In this document: in pieces, positions 16,720-25,195 of the stretch
How positions within the stretch are numbered: the stretch's first letter is position 1
Layout of the letters: each line of letters starts with the position of its first letter
Position numbers and translations under genes: made by a program
NCBI GenBank assembly: GCA_947629525.1
Contig: CANREB010000006.1
Location: 1-64,000, forward strand
Origin: an uncultured Lachnospiraceae bacterium
GTDB taxonomy: Bacteria; Bacillota; Clostridia; Lachnospirales; Lachnospiraceae
Length of the DNA stretch: 64,000 bases
Direction: 5' to 3'
The notes under the pieces: model-generated
Seen by the model: only the letters and a program-made list of their open reading frames with translations
Databases searched by the model: none
Told to the model about the DNA's origin: nothing

Positions 16720-17955
16720 ATGGAGAATATACCGAATATACGATTTAGTGGGTTTACTATGCCTTGGGAACAGCGTAAGTTTAGTGATTTCACTTGGGCT
16801 GCTGGGAAACGTAATAAAGATGATTTGGATTTAGAGCCATATGCGATAACAAATGAACATGGTTTTATACCTCAGAGCAATGCACATGATGAATTTGGTT
16901 ATATGAAAGATGCTGATAGAAAAGCATACAATATTGTCGAACCTAATTCATTTGCATACAATCCAGCAAGAATAAATGTGGGTTCTATTGGATATTATGA
17001 AGGTGTTGAAAGAGTCATAGTCAGCTCACTTTACGAGGTTTTCAAGACAGCAGATTATGTCGATGATAGATTTCTTTGGCATTGGTTTAAATCAGGTCAG
17101 TTTCCTAAGTGGATTATAAAGCTGCAGGAAGGAAGTGTTCGGCAATACTTTTATTACGATAAGTTATGCGAATGTCAGATGCTTATGCCAGTAATTGAAG
17201 AACAGAAGGAGATTGCATCTTTATTGGACAAGCTTGATACCCTCATCACCCTTCATCAACGAAAGTGTGAAGAAACAAAAACTCTAAAAAAATATATGCT
17301 TCAAAAAATGTTTCCACAAAATGGAATGAAAGTTCCCGAAATCAGATTTAAAGGATTTATTGACGATTGGGAACAGCGTAAGTTGGGGGAAGTGGCTGAT
17401 AGGCTGGTACGCAAAAATCAAGATTTAGAGTCAGAACTTCCATTAACAATTTCGGCTCAATATGGACTTATAGATCAGAATGAGTTTTTTGATAAACGTG
17501 TTGCCAGCAAAGATGTAAGTGGATATTATCTTTTAAAGAAGGGTGAATTTGCATACAATAAAAGTACATCTAATGATGCTCCTTGGGGTGCAATAAAAAG
17601 ACTTGATAAGTATGAAATGGGTGTTGTTTCAACGCTCTATATAATTTTTAAGTTGCGTGAAGGCAAAAAAATAGATTCAGACTTTTTTGCTACATATTAT
17701 GATACAGATTTATGGCACAAAGACATAAGGGCTATTTCAGCAGAAGGAGCAAGAAATCATGGATTGTTAAATATTGCACCTTCAGATTTTTTTGAAACAA
17801 CTTTGAAAATACCACAAGATATAGACGAGCAAAAAAAGATAGGAACTTATTTTAGCTCTCTCGATACCCTCATCACCCTTCACCAACATAAATGCGACTA
17901 TTTTAAAGAAGTGAAAAAATACATGCTAAAAAACATGTTTCCACAGAAAGGATAA
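16720..17955 (+). CDS. hsdS: Type I restriction-modification specificity subunit
   Basis: Sets the DNA target. Two target-recognition domains each start with WEQRK (near 16 and 217) and are each followed by a conserved helix with LDTLITLHQ (near 170 and 380), giving the usual two-fold pseudosymmetry. At DNA level 18 identical bases occur at 16764-16781 and 17367-17384, and 20 identical bases at 17236-17255 and 17863-17882, suitable for recombinational swapping of the recognition domains. It starts 3 bp after hsdM. No second or silent hsdS is visible nearby, so rapid phase variation is not shown. Confidence 0.95.
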   Translation: MENIPNIRFSGFTMPWEQRKFSDFTWAAGKRNKDDLDLEPYAITNEHGFIPQSNAHDEFGYMKDADRKAYNIVEPNSFAYNPARINVGSIGYYEGVERVIVSSLYEVFKTADYVDDRFLWHWFKSGQFPKWIIKLQEGSVRQYFYYDKLCECQMLMPVIEEQKEIASLLDKLDTLITLHQRKCEETKTLKKYMLQKMFPQNGMKVPEIRFKGFIDDWEQRKLGEVADRLVRKNQDLESELPLTISAQYGLIDQNEFFDKRVASKDVSGYYLLKKGEFAYNKSTSNDAPWGAIKRLDKYEMGVVSTLYIIFKLREGKKIDSDFFATYYDTDLWHKDIRAISAEGARNHGLLNIAPSDFFETTLKIPQDIDEQKKIGTYFSSLDTLITLHQHKCDYFKEVKKYMLKNMFPQKG

Positions 17956-17958
17956 GAT

Positions 17959-20910
17959 ATGGCAGAGTTAGAATCCGTTATTGAACAAAAACTTATAGCG
18001 CAGCTATGCAGTGGCGAATCCCAATGGACATACAGACCTGATATTAAAACAGAAGAAGACTTATGGAATAATTTCAAATACATTCTTGAACAGAATAATA
18101 AGGCAAAACTCAATGATATTCCACTGTCGGAATCAGAATTTGCCAAGGTAAAGAACGATATTTCGCATGCGTCATTTTACGATGCCGGGAAATGGCAGGT
18201 TGGCGAGAACGGAAAAGTTTATGTTCATGTACAGCGTGGAAATGATACATTGCATCTTGTCGTTATGAATAATGAACACATTGTGGGTGGTACGAGCGTT
18301 TATGAAGTGATAAATCAGTATCAGGCTTTTGTGACTGACAACGACGATGGCAAGCGCGACAGAAGATTTGATGTTACACTTCTTATTAACGGAATACCGA
18401 TGATACATATTGAACTAAAAAATAAAGACCATTCTTATATAGACGGATATAGGCAGATAAAGAAATACATATCTGAGGGAAAATTCCATGGGATTTTTTC
18501 TAATGTCCAAATGTTTGTGGTGAGTAATGTCACTGATACAAAATACTTTGCCGCAGCCAGAGCCGCAGAGCTTGACAAAAAACTGATTACAGGATGGCTG
18601 GATGAAAAAAATCAACCTGTATGTGATTACCTTGACTTTGCAAAAGCAGTTCTGAAAATACCGCATGCGCATGAAATGGTGACAAGATATACAGTTCTTG
18701 ACAATGACAAAAAGAAACTGATTATTTTGCGTCCCTATCAGATTCAGGCAATAGAAGCGATGCGCGCCGCCTCTAAAAAAGGAAAATCAGGCTATATCTG
18801 GCATACAACAGGTTCGGGCAAAACCATGACTTCGTATAAATCCGCCAGAAACCTTTTGATGGATATTCCGTCTATTGAAAAGACTATTTTTCTTATAGAC
18901 AGAAAAGACTTGGACACTCAGACCAAAATGGATTTCCAGTCATACGCGGAGAATGATACAATAGATGTAGATGATACAGAATATGTAAATACCCTGATTA
19001 AAAAGCTGACTGACGGCAACCGTCAGATGATAGTCACGACAAGACAGAAAATGCAGATTATGGTTGACAGGCGTCTGAAAGAAGGCACCAAGGATTATGA
19101 GAAAATAAAAAATCTAAGAGTTGCGTTCGTCGTTGACGAATGTCACAGAGCGGTATCGCCTGAAACAAAAAGAAAGTTGGAAAGATTTTTTAATAATTCA
19201 CTGTGGTATGGTTTTACAGGCACACCAATTTTTGATGAAAACAGTTATGAGCAAAAAGGTGACTTACCTCAGACTACACAGCAGCTATATGGTGAGTGCC
19301 TGCACAGCTATACTATAAAGGAAGCCATTCATGATGAAGCCGTTCTTGGATTTATGGTGGAAAATCTGGGACCGAAAGACGAAAATGCAGACGAGGCTGT
19401 ATTTGATACGGAAACACACATGAGAAAGGTTTTGAATGTTATTTTGAACCAGTCATATTCAAAATTTGGCATGCAGAATGGCAAGGGAAGAACATATGAA
19501 GGTATTCTTACGGTAAAATCTATTTCGCGGGCGCAGAAGTATTATGAACTCTTAAAAAGGGTAAAGGAAGGCGGCGACGAATTGAAAATAAGCGAAGATG
19601 TGAAGAAAAAACTTCCTGATTTTCCCAAGTTTGCAATAACATATTCCGTATCGGAGAATGAGGAAGCTTCTCAGTTAAATCAGGATAAGATGTATAATGC
19701 GATATGTGAGTATGATAAAATGTTTGAAACAAATTTTAGGAATGGCGGAATCGATGCTTACAATAAAAATCTAAATGAAAGACTGGCACGAAAAGAGAAG
19801 AAATATTTGGAAAGAAGCCAACAGCTTGACTTGGTTATTGTAGCGGACAGGCTTTTGACCGGGTTTGATGCGCCCTGTCTTTCGACGCTTTTTATGGACA
19901 GGCAGCCTATGAGTCCGCAGAATATTATTCAAGCTTTTTCGCGTACTAACAGGCTGTTTGGCGATGAGAAGCTATATGGGTACATTGTAACATTCCAATC
20001 GCCGGGCAATTTCAAAAATGCGATTAACCATGCTTTGAAAATGTATTCTCTCGGTGGAAAAGGCAGTCCGTTGGCAGAGGATTGGGACATTGTATTAAAG
20101 TCATTTTCCGTTTCTGTAAAGGCTATTCATGCGCTTGCAAAAACGCCCGAGGAAATAGCCGCATTATCAAGGAAACAGAAAAAGTCGTTTATTCATATGT
20201 TTAGGGCATTGGATCATGATTTTGCGCATTTAAAATCATTTTCAAGCTATAAGGAGGAAATCCTTTCAGAATACGATTTTTCAGAAGAACAGTATGAAAA
20301 TTATGCGGCAATGTATAAAAATGTTATGGAAGAATTGAAAAATCCAAGCGACAGTGAGCCGCAGGAGGAGCCTGTATTAGATGACTATGATTTAGTTGCT
20401 TATAATAAGATACGTGTTGACTTTGAGTATATACTTGAATTGCTGCAGGGAGTAGTAGAATCGCTGGAGCAGTTTCGGAATGATTTTAAAGAGACTGAAT
20501 TTGAGCTTGAAATAAAGAAAATCAAAGAATTTGTTGCTGAGTTTTCAAAAGATAATCAAAAACTTAGTGAACTGTTAAATATAGTCATTAATGAAATAGA
20601 GAAGGACAAAGCCAAATACGCAGGGCAGGATATTTCAGTGATTGTAAATCAGATGAGAAGCGTTGCCATTGACAGGGAAATAGAAAAGTATGCCAAAAAG
20701 TGGTATGTAGATGTGGAAAATGTAAAATATGAGGCATACAATTATAGAAATGGTGTGTTGGCAAATGAAAATAATCTGAAAGAGAGTGCGGATTATGCCG
20801 CGTACAGCGCTAATACGCAAAATCCTATGACAAAATTAAAGTTCAGGATAGAAATGATTAACGACTTTAAAAATGAACTGATGGTGAATATACAGCCATT
20901 GCTTGTGTAA
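17959..20910 (+). CDS. hsdR: Type I restriction endonuclease subunit
   Basis: Motor and nuclease of the complex. A PD-(D/E)xK nuclease core is visible in the N-terminal part (FDVTLLINGIP, IELKN near residue 150). The SF2 helicase motor has Walker A TTGSGKT near residue 283, DECH near 392, SRTNR near 665, and TGTPI. The long C-terminal helical region binds HsdM. The length of 983 is typical and the frame is intact. It starts 3 bp after hsdS. Last gene of the possible 9.1-kb defence transcript, closed by a strong hairpin. Confidence 0.96.
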   Translation: MAELESVIEQKLIAQLCSGESQWTYRPDIKTEEDLWNNFKYILEQNNKAKLNDIPLSESEFAKVKNDISHASFYDAGKWQVGENGKVYVHVQRGNDTLHLVVMNNEHIVGGTSVYEVINQYQAFVTDNDDGKRDRRFDVTLLINGIPMIHIELKNKDHSYIDGYRQIKKYISEGKFHGIFSNVQMFVVSNVTDTKYFAAARAAELDKKLITGWLDEKNQPVCDYLDFAKAVLKIPHAHEMVTRYTVLDNDKKKLIILRPYQIQAIEAMRAASKKGKSGYIWHTTGSGKTMTSYKSARNLLMDIPSIEKTIFLIDRKDLDTQTKMDFQSYAENDTIDVDDTEYVNTLIKKLTDGNRQMIVTTRQKMQIMVDRRLKEGTKDYEKIKNLRVAFVVDECHRAVSPETKRKLERFFNNSLWYGFTGTPIFDENSYEQKGDLPQTTQQLYGECLHSYTIKEAIHDEAVLGFMVENLGPKDENADEAVFDTETHMRKVLNVILNQSYSKFGMQNGKGRTYEGILTVKSISRAQKYYELLKRVKEGGDELKISEDVKKKLPDFPKFAITYSVSENEEASQLNQDKMYNAICEYDKMFETNFRNGGIDAYNKNLNERLARKEKKYLERSQQLDLVIVADRLLTGFDAPCLSTLFMDRQPMSPQNIIQAFSRTNRLFGDEKLYGYIVTFQSPGNFKNAINHALKMYSLGGKGSPLAEDWDIVLKSFSVSVKAIHALAKTPEEIAALSRKQKKSFIHMFRALDHDFAHLKSFSSYKEEILSEYDFSEEQYENYAAMYKNVMEELKNPSDSEPQEEPVLDDYDLVAYNKIRVDFEYILELLQGVVESLEQFRNDFKETEFELEIKKIKEFVAEFSKDNQKLSELLNIVINEIEKDKAKYAGQDISVIVNQMRSVAIDREIEKYAKKWYVDVENVKYEAYNYRNGVLANENNLKESADYAAYSANTQNPMTKLKFRIEMINDFKNELMVNIQPLLV

Positions 20911-20931
20911 TAATTTGAGCCGATTAAACAA

Positions 20932-20967
20932 AAACAGGGGTACTTCCAATCGGAAACACCCCTGTTT
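20932..20967. terminator. Bidirectional terminator between hsdR and the 228-residue gene
   Basis: AAACAGGGGT / ACCCCTGTTT (20932-20941 with 20958-20967) with inner TTCC/GGAA pairing. Confidence 0.85.
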
Positions 20968-20979
20968 ATTATATCCCTA

Positions 20980-21666
20980 TTATTCGCCTTTAACAACAAC
21001 AGTACCATCTTCCGTGGTAGTAGAATTGTCAGGCTTTACTTCTTCTGACGGTTTGATAAGTTTGTCAAGCTTCTCTAAAACGGAATCGTAAGTTCTCTTT
21101 GAAATGTCAGGTAACTCGCCGCCCCATGTCTTCTCAGCCTGCTTGTAACCCTTGATGAACGCGTCGCGCATTTTCTCAAGAGCATCAGAGTCATCGCCCG
21201 CAAGAGCGGTAGCAAATGAAACGATACGGTCAGAAGTCTGCTTTACGCCCCAGTAGCCGTCCTCGGAAATAGCTTCCTGAGCTTTCTGCTTTGTTTCAGC
21301 GTCAACAGTAAATTTGCCACTTGCAAGGAAACGCCAGATATTGTTAGCCTTGCCATACATATCAGTCTGAGTAGAAAGCATGTTATGTACAAGATCCATA
21401 AGCTGTGACTGACGCTTTTCCTGATCTGCCTTTAACTGTGCTACAATTGTCTTTCTGTCATCCTCGGAAAGCTTTGTTTTGTCATAGACAGCAGCCGTGT
21501 CATCCTGTTTGGGAGTGACGGTTTCAGCAGCAGTCTCGGATTTCTTGGCTTCGCTTTCAGCTGCTTTAGAAGAAGATGTGCTGTCAACTGACGATGTCTG
21601 CTCGTTTACGGCAGGAGCAGATGAAGTATAAACAGTATCATTATTAATGGTTGAAATTGTACTCAT
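20980..21666 (-). CDS. Unrecognised Ser/Thr-rich cytoplasmic protein, 228 residues
   Basis: I do not recognise the family. The first 65 residues are low-complexity and rich in serine, threonine, alanine and charged residues, without a signal peptide or membrane segment. The remaining part (from TKLSEDD) looks compactly folded and helical, with NNIWRFLASGKF, ISEDGYWGVKQTSDRIVSFA and FIKGYKQAEKTWGGELPDIS as distinctive stretches, then a short acidic tail. The ribosome binding site GGAAGGGA precedes the ATG. A candidate sigma-D promoter upstream hints at co-expression with motility genes, which would suit a flagellum-associated or secreted rod-type protein, but this is inference only. It sits between hsdR (convergent) and the JAMM gene (divergent). 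Confidence 0.8.
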   Translation of the reverse strand: MSTISTINNDTVYTSSAPAVNEQTSSVDSTSSSKAAESEAKKSETAAETVTPKQDDTAAVYDKTKLSEDDRKTIVAQLKADQEKRQSQLMDLVHNMLSTQTDMYGKANNIWRFLASGKFTVDAETKQKAQEAISEDGYWGVKQTSDRIVSFATALAGDDSDALEKMRDAFIKGYKQAEKTWGGELPDISKRTYDSVLEKLDKLIKPSEEVKPDNSTTTEDGTVVVKGE

Positions 21667-21731
21667 ATAGTATCCCTTCCCTTCTCAAAATTTGCCATCC
21701 GTGGCAATATATACCTACTACTATATCTCTT

Positions 21732-21768
21732 ATATCGTCATTATATCATAAAAACTTTACCCGTAAAA
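21732..21768 (-). promoter_or_regulatory. Overlapping sigma-A and possible sigma-D promoters
   Basis: Minus strand: TTTTAC (21763-21768), 17 bp, TATAAT (21740-21745). The same stretch also reads TAAA (21756-21759), 16 bp, GACGATAT (21732-21739), close to the flagellar sigma-D consensus TAAA-N15-GCCGATAT. Either would transcribe the 228-residue gene. Confidence 0.5.
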
Positions 21769-21813
21769 GAAAATTCCTGAAAAAATCATGATAAAACAGG
21801 CAAATGCTTCCCA

Positions 21814-21846
21814 AATATTGACTAAATCGCCAATATTGTATATAAT
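21814..21846 (+). promoter_or_regulatory. Promoter with inverted repeat before the JAMM gene
   Basis: TTGACT (21818-21823), 17 bp, TATAAT (21841-21846). The inverted repeat AATATTG / CAATATT (21814-21820 and 21831-21837) overlaps the -35 box and spacer, a likely operator. The leader to the start codon is about 100 bp and holds nothing else I can name. Confidence 0.75.
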
Positions 21847-21951
21847 CAATTAAAATTGTACTAAAAAAAATACATAGGATAGTATCGCATAAATAAAAGT
21901 TAGGAATATAGGATTTTATTTAATCGACTATCAATAAAAATAAGGATGAAA

Positions 21952-22572
21952 ATGAGCAGTAATTTAAATGACCTTGAAATGGCGAAAAGACGTGATCGTA
22001 AAGTTATGATTACAGATGAAGCCATTAATAAAGTTCCACATATTCGATATAAAGAAATACCCGAAACTGAATATGACAATCTTCAGGAGTTGGCAAGACA
22101 GGTTTTGAAGATTTCCAAGGATGAAAATGATTCTAATGAAGTAGCAGTCACATATAGCCTTGAGAGTGCAAGATTGATAGAAAAAGGAGAGCGTTATATC
22201 GGTATTGCTTTGGGAGCGGAACATGACGTTGATCCTTTGAGCGATTCGACATCATATCATTTGATCCGTTCTTCGAGAGACTGTGTGGTAATTGTATTGC
22301 ATAATCATCCGTCCTTGTCGGCTTTTTCACTGCCGGACATACAATTTTTATTGAGATATGAAGCTGTAAAAATGATGGTTGTTGTTACAAATTTAGGTAG
22401 TGTATCATATTTGGTAAAGAACGGAAAGTATGACTTTGAAAAAGCTGTTATACTTCTTAATGAGGCAGTGGATTTAAATAACAAGGCTAAAAATATAAAA
22501 GATTTACAAGATGCGTCAGATTATTTTCTGAAAAACTGCTATAATGTAGGTATAGACTATGAGAAACGATAG
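21952..22572 (+). CDS. JAMM/RadC-like putative metalloprotein
   Basis: Contains HNHPSLSAFSLPD (centre of the protein), which matches the JAB/MPN/RadC zinc motif H-x-H-P...S-x2-D, but the loop between the second His and the Ser is one residue shorter than in RadC (HNHPSG-type). Upstream NEVAVTYSLESA could hold the catalytic glutamate. Family members are zinc-dependent isopeptidases or deubiquitinase-like proteins, or RadC proteins of unclear function; substrate unknown. I choose ATG 21952 because AAGG lies six bases upstream; the ATG at 21946 directly abuts it. It is followed within 10 bp by a 57-residue ORF. Its position beside a defence island suggests an accessory role. Confidence 0.72.
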   Translation: MSSNLNDLEMAKRRDRKVMITDEAINKVPHIRYKEIPETEYDNLQELARQVLKISKDENDSNEVAVTYSLESARLIEKGERYIGIALGAEHDVDPLSDSTSYHLIRSSRDCVVIVLHNHPSLSAFSLPDIQFLLRYEAVKMMVVVTNLGSVSYLVKNGKYDFEKAVILLNEAVDLNNKAKNIKDLQDASDYFLKNCYNVGIDYEKR

Positions 22573-22581
22573 GAGGCGCAT

Positions 22582-22755
22582 ATGATGACAGACGAACACG
22601 TAGTATTAAGTGAACGCCCGGAAGACCAACTGAAAGCGGTAGAGTGGGCTCGTGAACAAAAGAAAAAAATTCTTGATGACAAAAGCAGGCGTATTGCAGA
22701 TGCACTTATGGAGAAAATGACACCTTTGATTTTGAAAAACAACACACAGAAATGA
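22582..22755 (+). CDS. Small charged protein, 57 residues
   Basis: An open frame with a perfect AGGAGG (22571-22576) five bases before ATG 22582 (a second ATG follows directly). The product is highly charged and helical (VEWAREQKKKILDDKSRRIA), with no membrane segment or cysteine. No family recognised. It begins 9 bp after the JAMM-like gene, with its ribosome binding site overlapping the end of that gene, so the two are likely cotranslated and may interact. It ends 44 bp before ispE. Confidence 0.7.
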   Translation: MMTDEHVVLSERPEDQLKAVEWAREQKKKILDDKSRRIADALMEKMTPLILKNNTQK

Positions 22756-22799
22756 CTTATATGAGAAACCAAACCGAAAAAGAGGGGGCGTGATAACTA

Positions 22800-23681
22800 A
22801 TGGATAAGCTTAAATACAAGGCAAGAGCCAAAATAAATCTGGGATTGGACGTAAAAGGACGGATGAGCAACGGCTATCACGAAGTTAAAATGATCATGCA
22901 GACAGTGGACATATATGATGAACTTGAATTTAAAAAGGGCAAAAATCCTGACATAATCCTGTCTGTTGAAAGTCACGATGAACTTGGAAATATATCAAAT
23001 AATCTTATTTTCAGGGCAGCAAAGCTGATGAAAGAATATTACGGCATTAAGGACGGCATAGAAATCCACCTTCGCAAAAGAATTCCCGTAGCTGCGGGAA
23101 TGGCGGGAGGAAGCACGGACGCGGCGGCGACAATGCTTGCAATGGATGAGATGTTCGGGCTTGAGTGCGGCAGGGAAAAACTGATGGAACTTGCACTCAG
23201 GCTTGGCGCGGATATCCCATACTGTATAATGGGCGGAACGGCACTTGCGCAGGGAATAGGCGAAAAACTTACGCCGCTTCCAAAGCCGCCCGAGGCATCG
23301 CTGCTTGTAGTGAAGCCGCCTTTGATGGTATCGACTAAATGGGTGTACGATACGCTGGATGCGGGTATCACGAAAAATCATCCTGATATAGACGGCATGT
23401 TGGAAGCAATCAAAAGAGGCGACCTTGACGGCATTGCAAGCCGTATGGGAAATGTGCTTGAAAATGTTACCGGTCATAAGTACGGCATAATTTCCGATAT
23501 AAAAAATCTTATGATCGAAAAGGGGGCGCTCAACGCGCTTATGAGCGGAAGCGGTCCGAGTGTATTCGGCATATACAGACAGAAGCAGGAAGCGGAAAAT
23601 GCGGCTGAATATATAAAGCATGCTATGAAGGACAAAAAAATGCATGCGGAAATATTTGTCACGAGATTTTACAACGAGTAA
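22800..23681 (+). CDS. ispE: 4-diphosphocytidyl-2-C-methyl-D-erythritol kinase
   Basis: GHMP kinase phosphorylating CDP-ME at the 2-hydroxyl in the non-mevalonate isoprenoid pathway. KARAKINLGLDV opens the protein, the GHMP ATP loop is PVAAGMAGGSTDAAA (about 95-109), and the C-terminal GHMP motif is LMSGSGPSVFG near 245. The length of 293 is normal. RBS GAGGGGG. 24 bp before the GntR gene, so probably cotranscribed with it; no terminator separates it from the accessory genes upstream. Confidence 0.96.
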   Translation: MDKLKYKARAKINLGLDVKGRMSNGYHEVKMIMQTVDIYDELEFKKGKNPDIILSVESHDELGNISNNLIFRAAKLMKEYYGIKDGIEIHLRKRIPVAAGMAGGSTDAAATMLAMDEMFGLECGREKLMELALRLGADIPYCIMGGTALAQGIGEKLTPLPKPPEASLLVVKPPLMVSTKWVYDTLDAGITKNHPDIDGMLEAIKRGDLDGIASRMGNVLENVTGHKYGIISDIKNLMIEKGALNALMSGSGPSVFGIYRQKQEAENAAEYIKHAMKDKKMHAEIFVTRFYNE

Positions 23682-23705
23682 GCGTCAGGCGGTAGGGGGT
23701 TTTAT

Positions 23706-24395
23706 ATGAACGATATCATGAACGATGAAGAATATCTGCCGCTTAGAGATGTGGTGTTTAACACGCTCAGGCAGGACATACTTACGGGTAAGATGAAGCC
23801 GGGTGAGCGGCTTATGGAGATACATCTTGCTGACAGGCTGGGAGTGAGCCGCACGCCGATACGTGAGGCTATACGCAAACTCGAACTTGAAGGGCTTGTG
23901 ATAATGATACCGCGGCGCGGTGCGGAAGTGGCGCAGATAACATGGAAAAGCCTCAAGGATGTACTGGATGTGCGGCGGGCATTGGATGTGCTTGCCATTG
24001 AGCTTGCATGCGAACGCATAGGGCGGGAGGATGCGGACAGGCTTCTTGGCGCCTGTGAGGAATTTGACGCTGCGACAAAAACAAATGATACAAGAAAGAT
24101 CGCGGCAGCGGATGTTGCTTTTCACGACATAATCGTGGCGTCTACGGGAAATACCCGCCTTATACAGCTTGTGAATAATCTTGCCGAGCAGATGTACAGA
24201 TACCGTTTTGAGTATCTGAAAAATTCAAGTCAGTACGAGACGCTTGTCATGGAGCACAGGGAAATGTATAAAAGCATCATGAATAAGGATAAGGATATGG
24301 CGGCGGCAGCGGTACGGCGGCATATTGACAATCAGGAGGAAGCGATAATAAGGCAGCTCCGCCTTGAAAGGGAAGAAAGAAACGTAAAAAAGTGA
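23706..24395 (+). CDS. GntR-family regulator, FCD (FadR) subgroup
   Basis: An N-terminal winged helix (about 10-75: VFNTLRQDILTGKMKPGERL, LADRLGVSRTPIREAIRKLE) is followed by an all-helical FCD ligand domain (about 85-220) with FHDIIVASTGN and a His-rich end (VRRHIDNQEEA), where metal and small carboxylates are bound in relatives. RBS AGGGGG lies before the ATG. The ligand and target genes cannot be deduced. Probably cotranscribed with ispE and the small genes downstream. Confidence 0.92.
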   Translation: MNDIMNDEEYLPLRDVVFNTLRQDILTGKMKPGERLMEIHLADRLGVSRTPIREAIRKLELEGLVIMIPRRGAEVAQITWKSLKDVLDVRRALDVLAIELACERIGREDADRLLGACEEFDAATKTNDTRKIAAADVAFHDIIVASTGNTRLIQLVNNLAEQMYRYRFEYLKNSSQYETLVMEHREMYKSIMNKDKDMAAAAVRRHIDNQEEAIIRQLRLEREERNVKK

Positions 24396-24413
24396 ATATT
24401 TGCGTAAAAAGCT

Positions 24414-24447
24414 GTCCATACTTTTAGCATAAGGAAGGAGTATGGAC
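24414..24447 (+). promoter_or_regulatory. Hairpin enclosing the ribosome binding site of the 77-residue ORF
   Basis: GTCCATACT (24414-24422) pairs perfectly over 9 bp with AGTATGGAC (24439-24447). The 16-nt loop holds AAGGAAGG, and the start ATG 24448 directly follows the stem. This geometry could control translation. Confidence 0.45.
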
Positions 24448-24678
24448 ATGATGAAAAAAACTTTGGTTTTACTGGGAGTTATTTTGTGGGTGGGAGCACT
24501 CAGCCCCGAAATTTTTATAAAGACAGGACTTGGCTGCATTTATGATGAAAACGGAGACTCTCTCACGGCTGATGAAGCGGATGAATTTATGGAAGAATAT
24601 TTTTTTGGTAATAATGCTTCGGGCAGCGGTCATAATTTGAAATATAAGATAGCCTTGTCAGAACTGTTTAAAAAATGA
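24448..24678 (+). CDS. Small membrane-anchored or secreted protein
   Basis: About 76 residues. MMKKTLVLLGVILWVGALSPEIF forms a short hydrophobic N-terminal segment that could be a signal anchor; the rest is acidic (DENGDSLTADEADEFMEEYFF) and soluble. No family recognised. ATG 24448 or 24451 fits the AAGGAAGGAG site; ATG 24442 is too close to it. It lies between the GntR gene and the DUF1934 gene in the same direction. Confidence 0.65.
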   Translation: MMKKTLVLLGVILWVGALSPEIFIKTGLGCIYDENGDSLTADEADEFMEEYFFGNNASGSGHNLKYKIALSELFKK

Positions 24679-24726
24679 CGACTGAAAATAAAGATGCGTA
24701 AGAGGCGGCGCGGAAGTGAGGAGATA

Positions 24727-25182
24727 ATGGAAAAGGATGTGCTTGTTTCCATACAGGGATTACAGTTTGTATCGGAGGAACCGGAAGAAGTTGATGAAGA
24801 TGAACTCCATAAAATAGAAACTGTATGCTGTGGAAAATACTATTTAAAAAACGGCACACATTTTGTGTTGTACGAAGAAGTGTTTGAAGGAATGGACGAA
24901 CCCGTTAAAAATATGTTCAGATTTAACGAGAAAGAAGTCTGCCTTACTAAAAAAGGTCCGATAAATGTCCAAATGGTATTTTCAAAGGGCAATAAAACGA
25001 TGAGCGATTATAATACTCCATATGGAAGTATATTAATGGGACTGGACACTCAGGAGATTGCGATAGAGCAGGACAACGGCTGCATCGAGGTACATATTTC
25101 ATATGCGCTTGAGGCAAATTATCAGTTTGTGGCTGACTGTGACATAACGATAAAGATAAAAGAAAAAACGCAGACCGAATAG
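24727..25182 (+). CDS. DUF1934 (YwiB-like) beta-barrel protein
   Basis: Resembles the DUF1934 family, small calycin-like beta-barrel proteins of unknown function common in Firmicutes. Visible features are KDVLVSIQGLQF at the start, a chain of beta strands with YYLKNGTHFVLYEE, TPYGSILMGLDTQEI and a C-terminal strand ISYALEANYQFVADCDITI. The start is placed at ATG 24727 after GTGAGGAGAT; an upstream extension of eleven basic residues has no ribosome binding site. 151 residues. It ends at a bidirectional terminator shared with the alarmone synthetase gene. Confidence 0.75.
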   Translation: MEKDVLVSIQGLQFVSEEPEEVDEDELHKIETVCCGKYYLKNGTHFVLYEEVFEGMDEPVKNMFRFNEKEVCLTKKGPINVQMVFSKGNKTMSDYNTPYGSILMGLDTQEIAIEQDNGCIEVHISYALEANYQFVADCDITIKIKEKTQTE

Positions 25183-25195
25183 GTCCGCGTTTTTT
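25163..25195. terminator. Bidirectional terminator, DUF1934 gene / alarmone synthetase
   Basis: AAAAAACGC / GCGTTTTTT with an inner GACC/GGTC pair (25163-25195). The minus-strand gene ends within the 3' arm. Confidence 0.85.

Noticed and set aside
22995..23645. Minus-strand open frame (216 codons) opposite ispE
   Set aside because: Antisense to an intact ispE, rich in Cys, His and Arg, no start signal.
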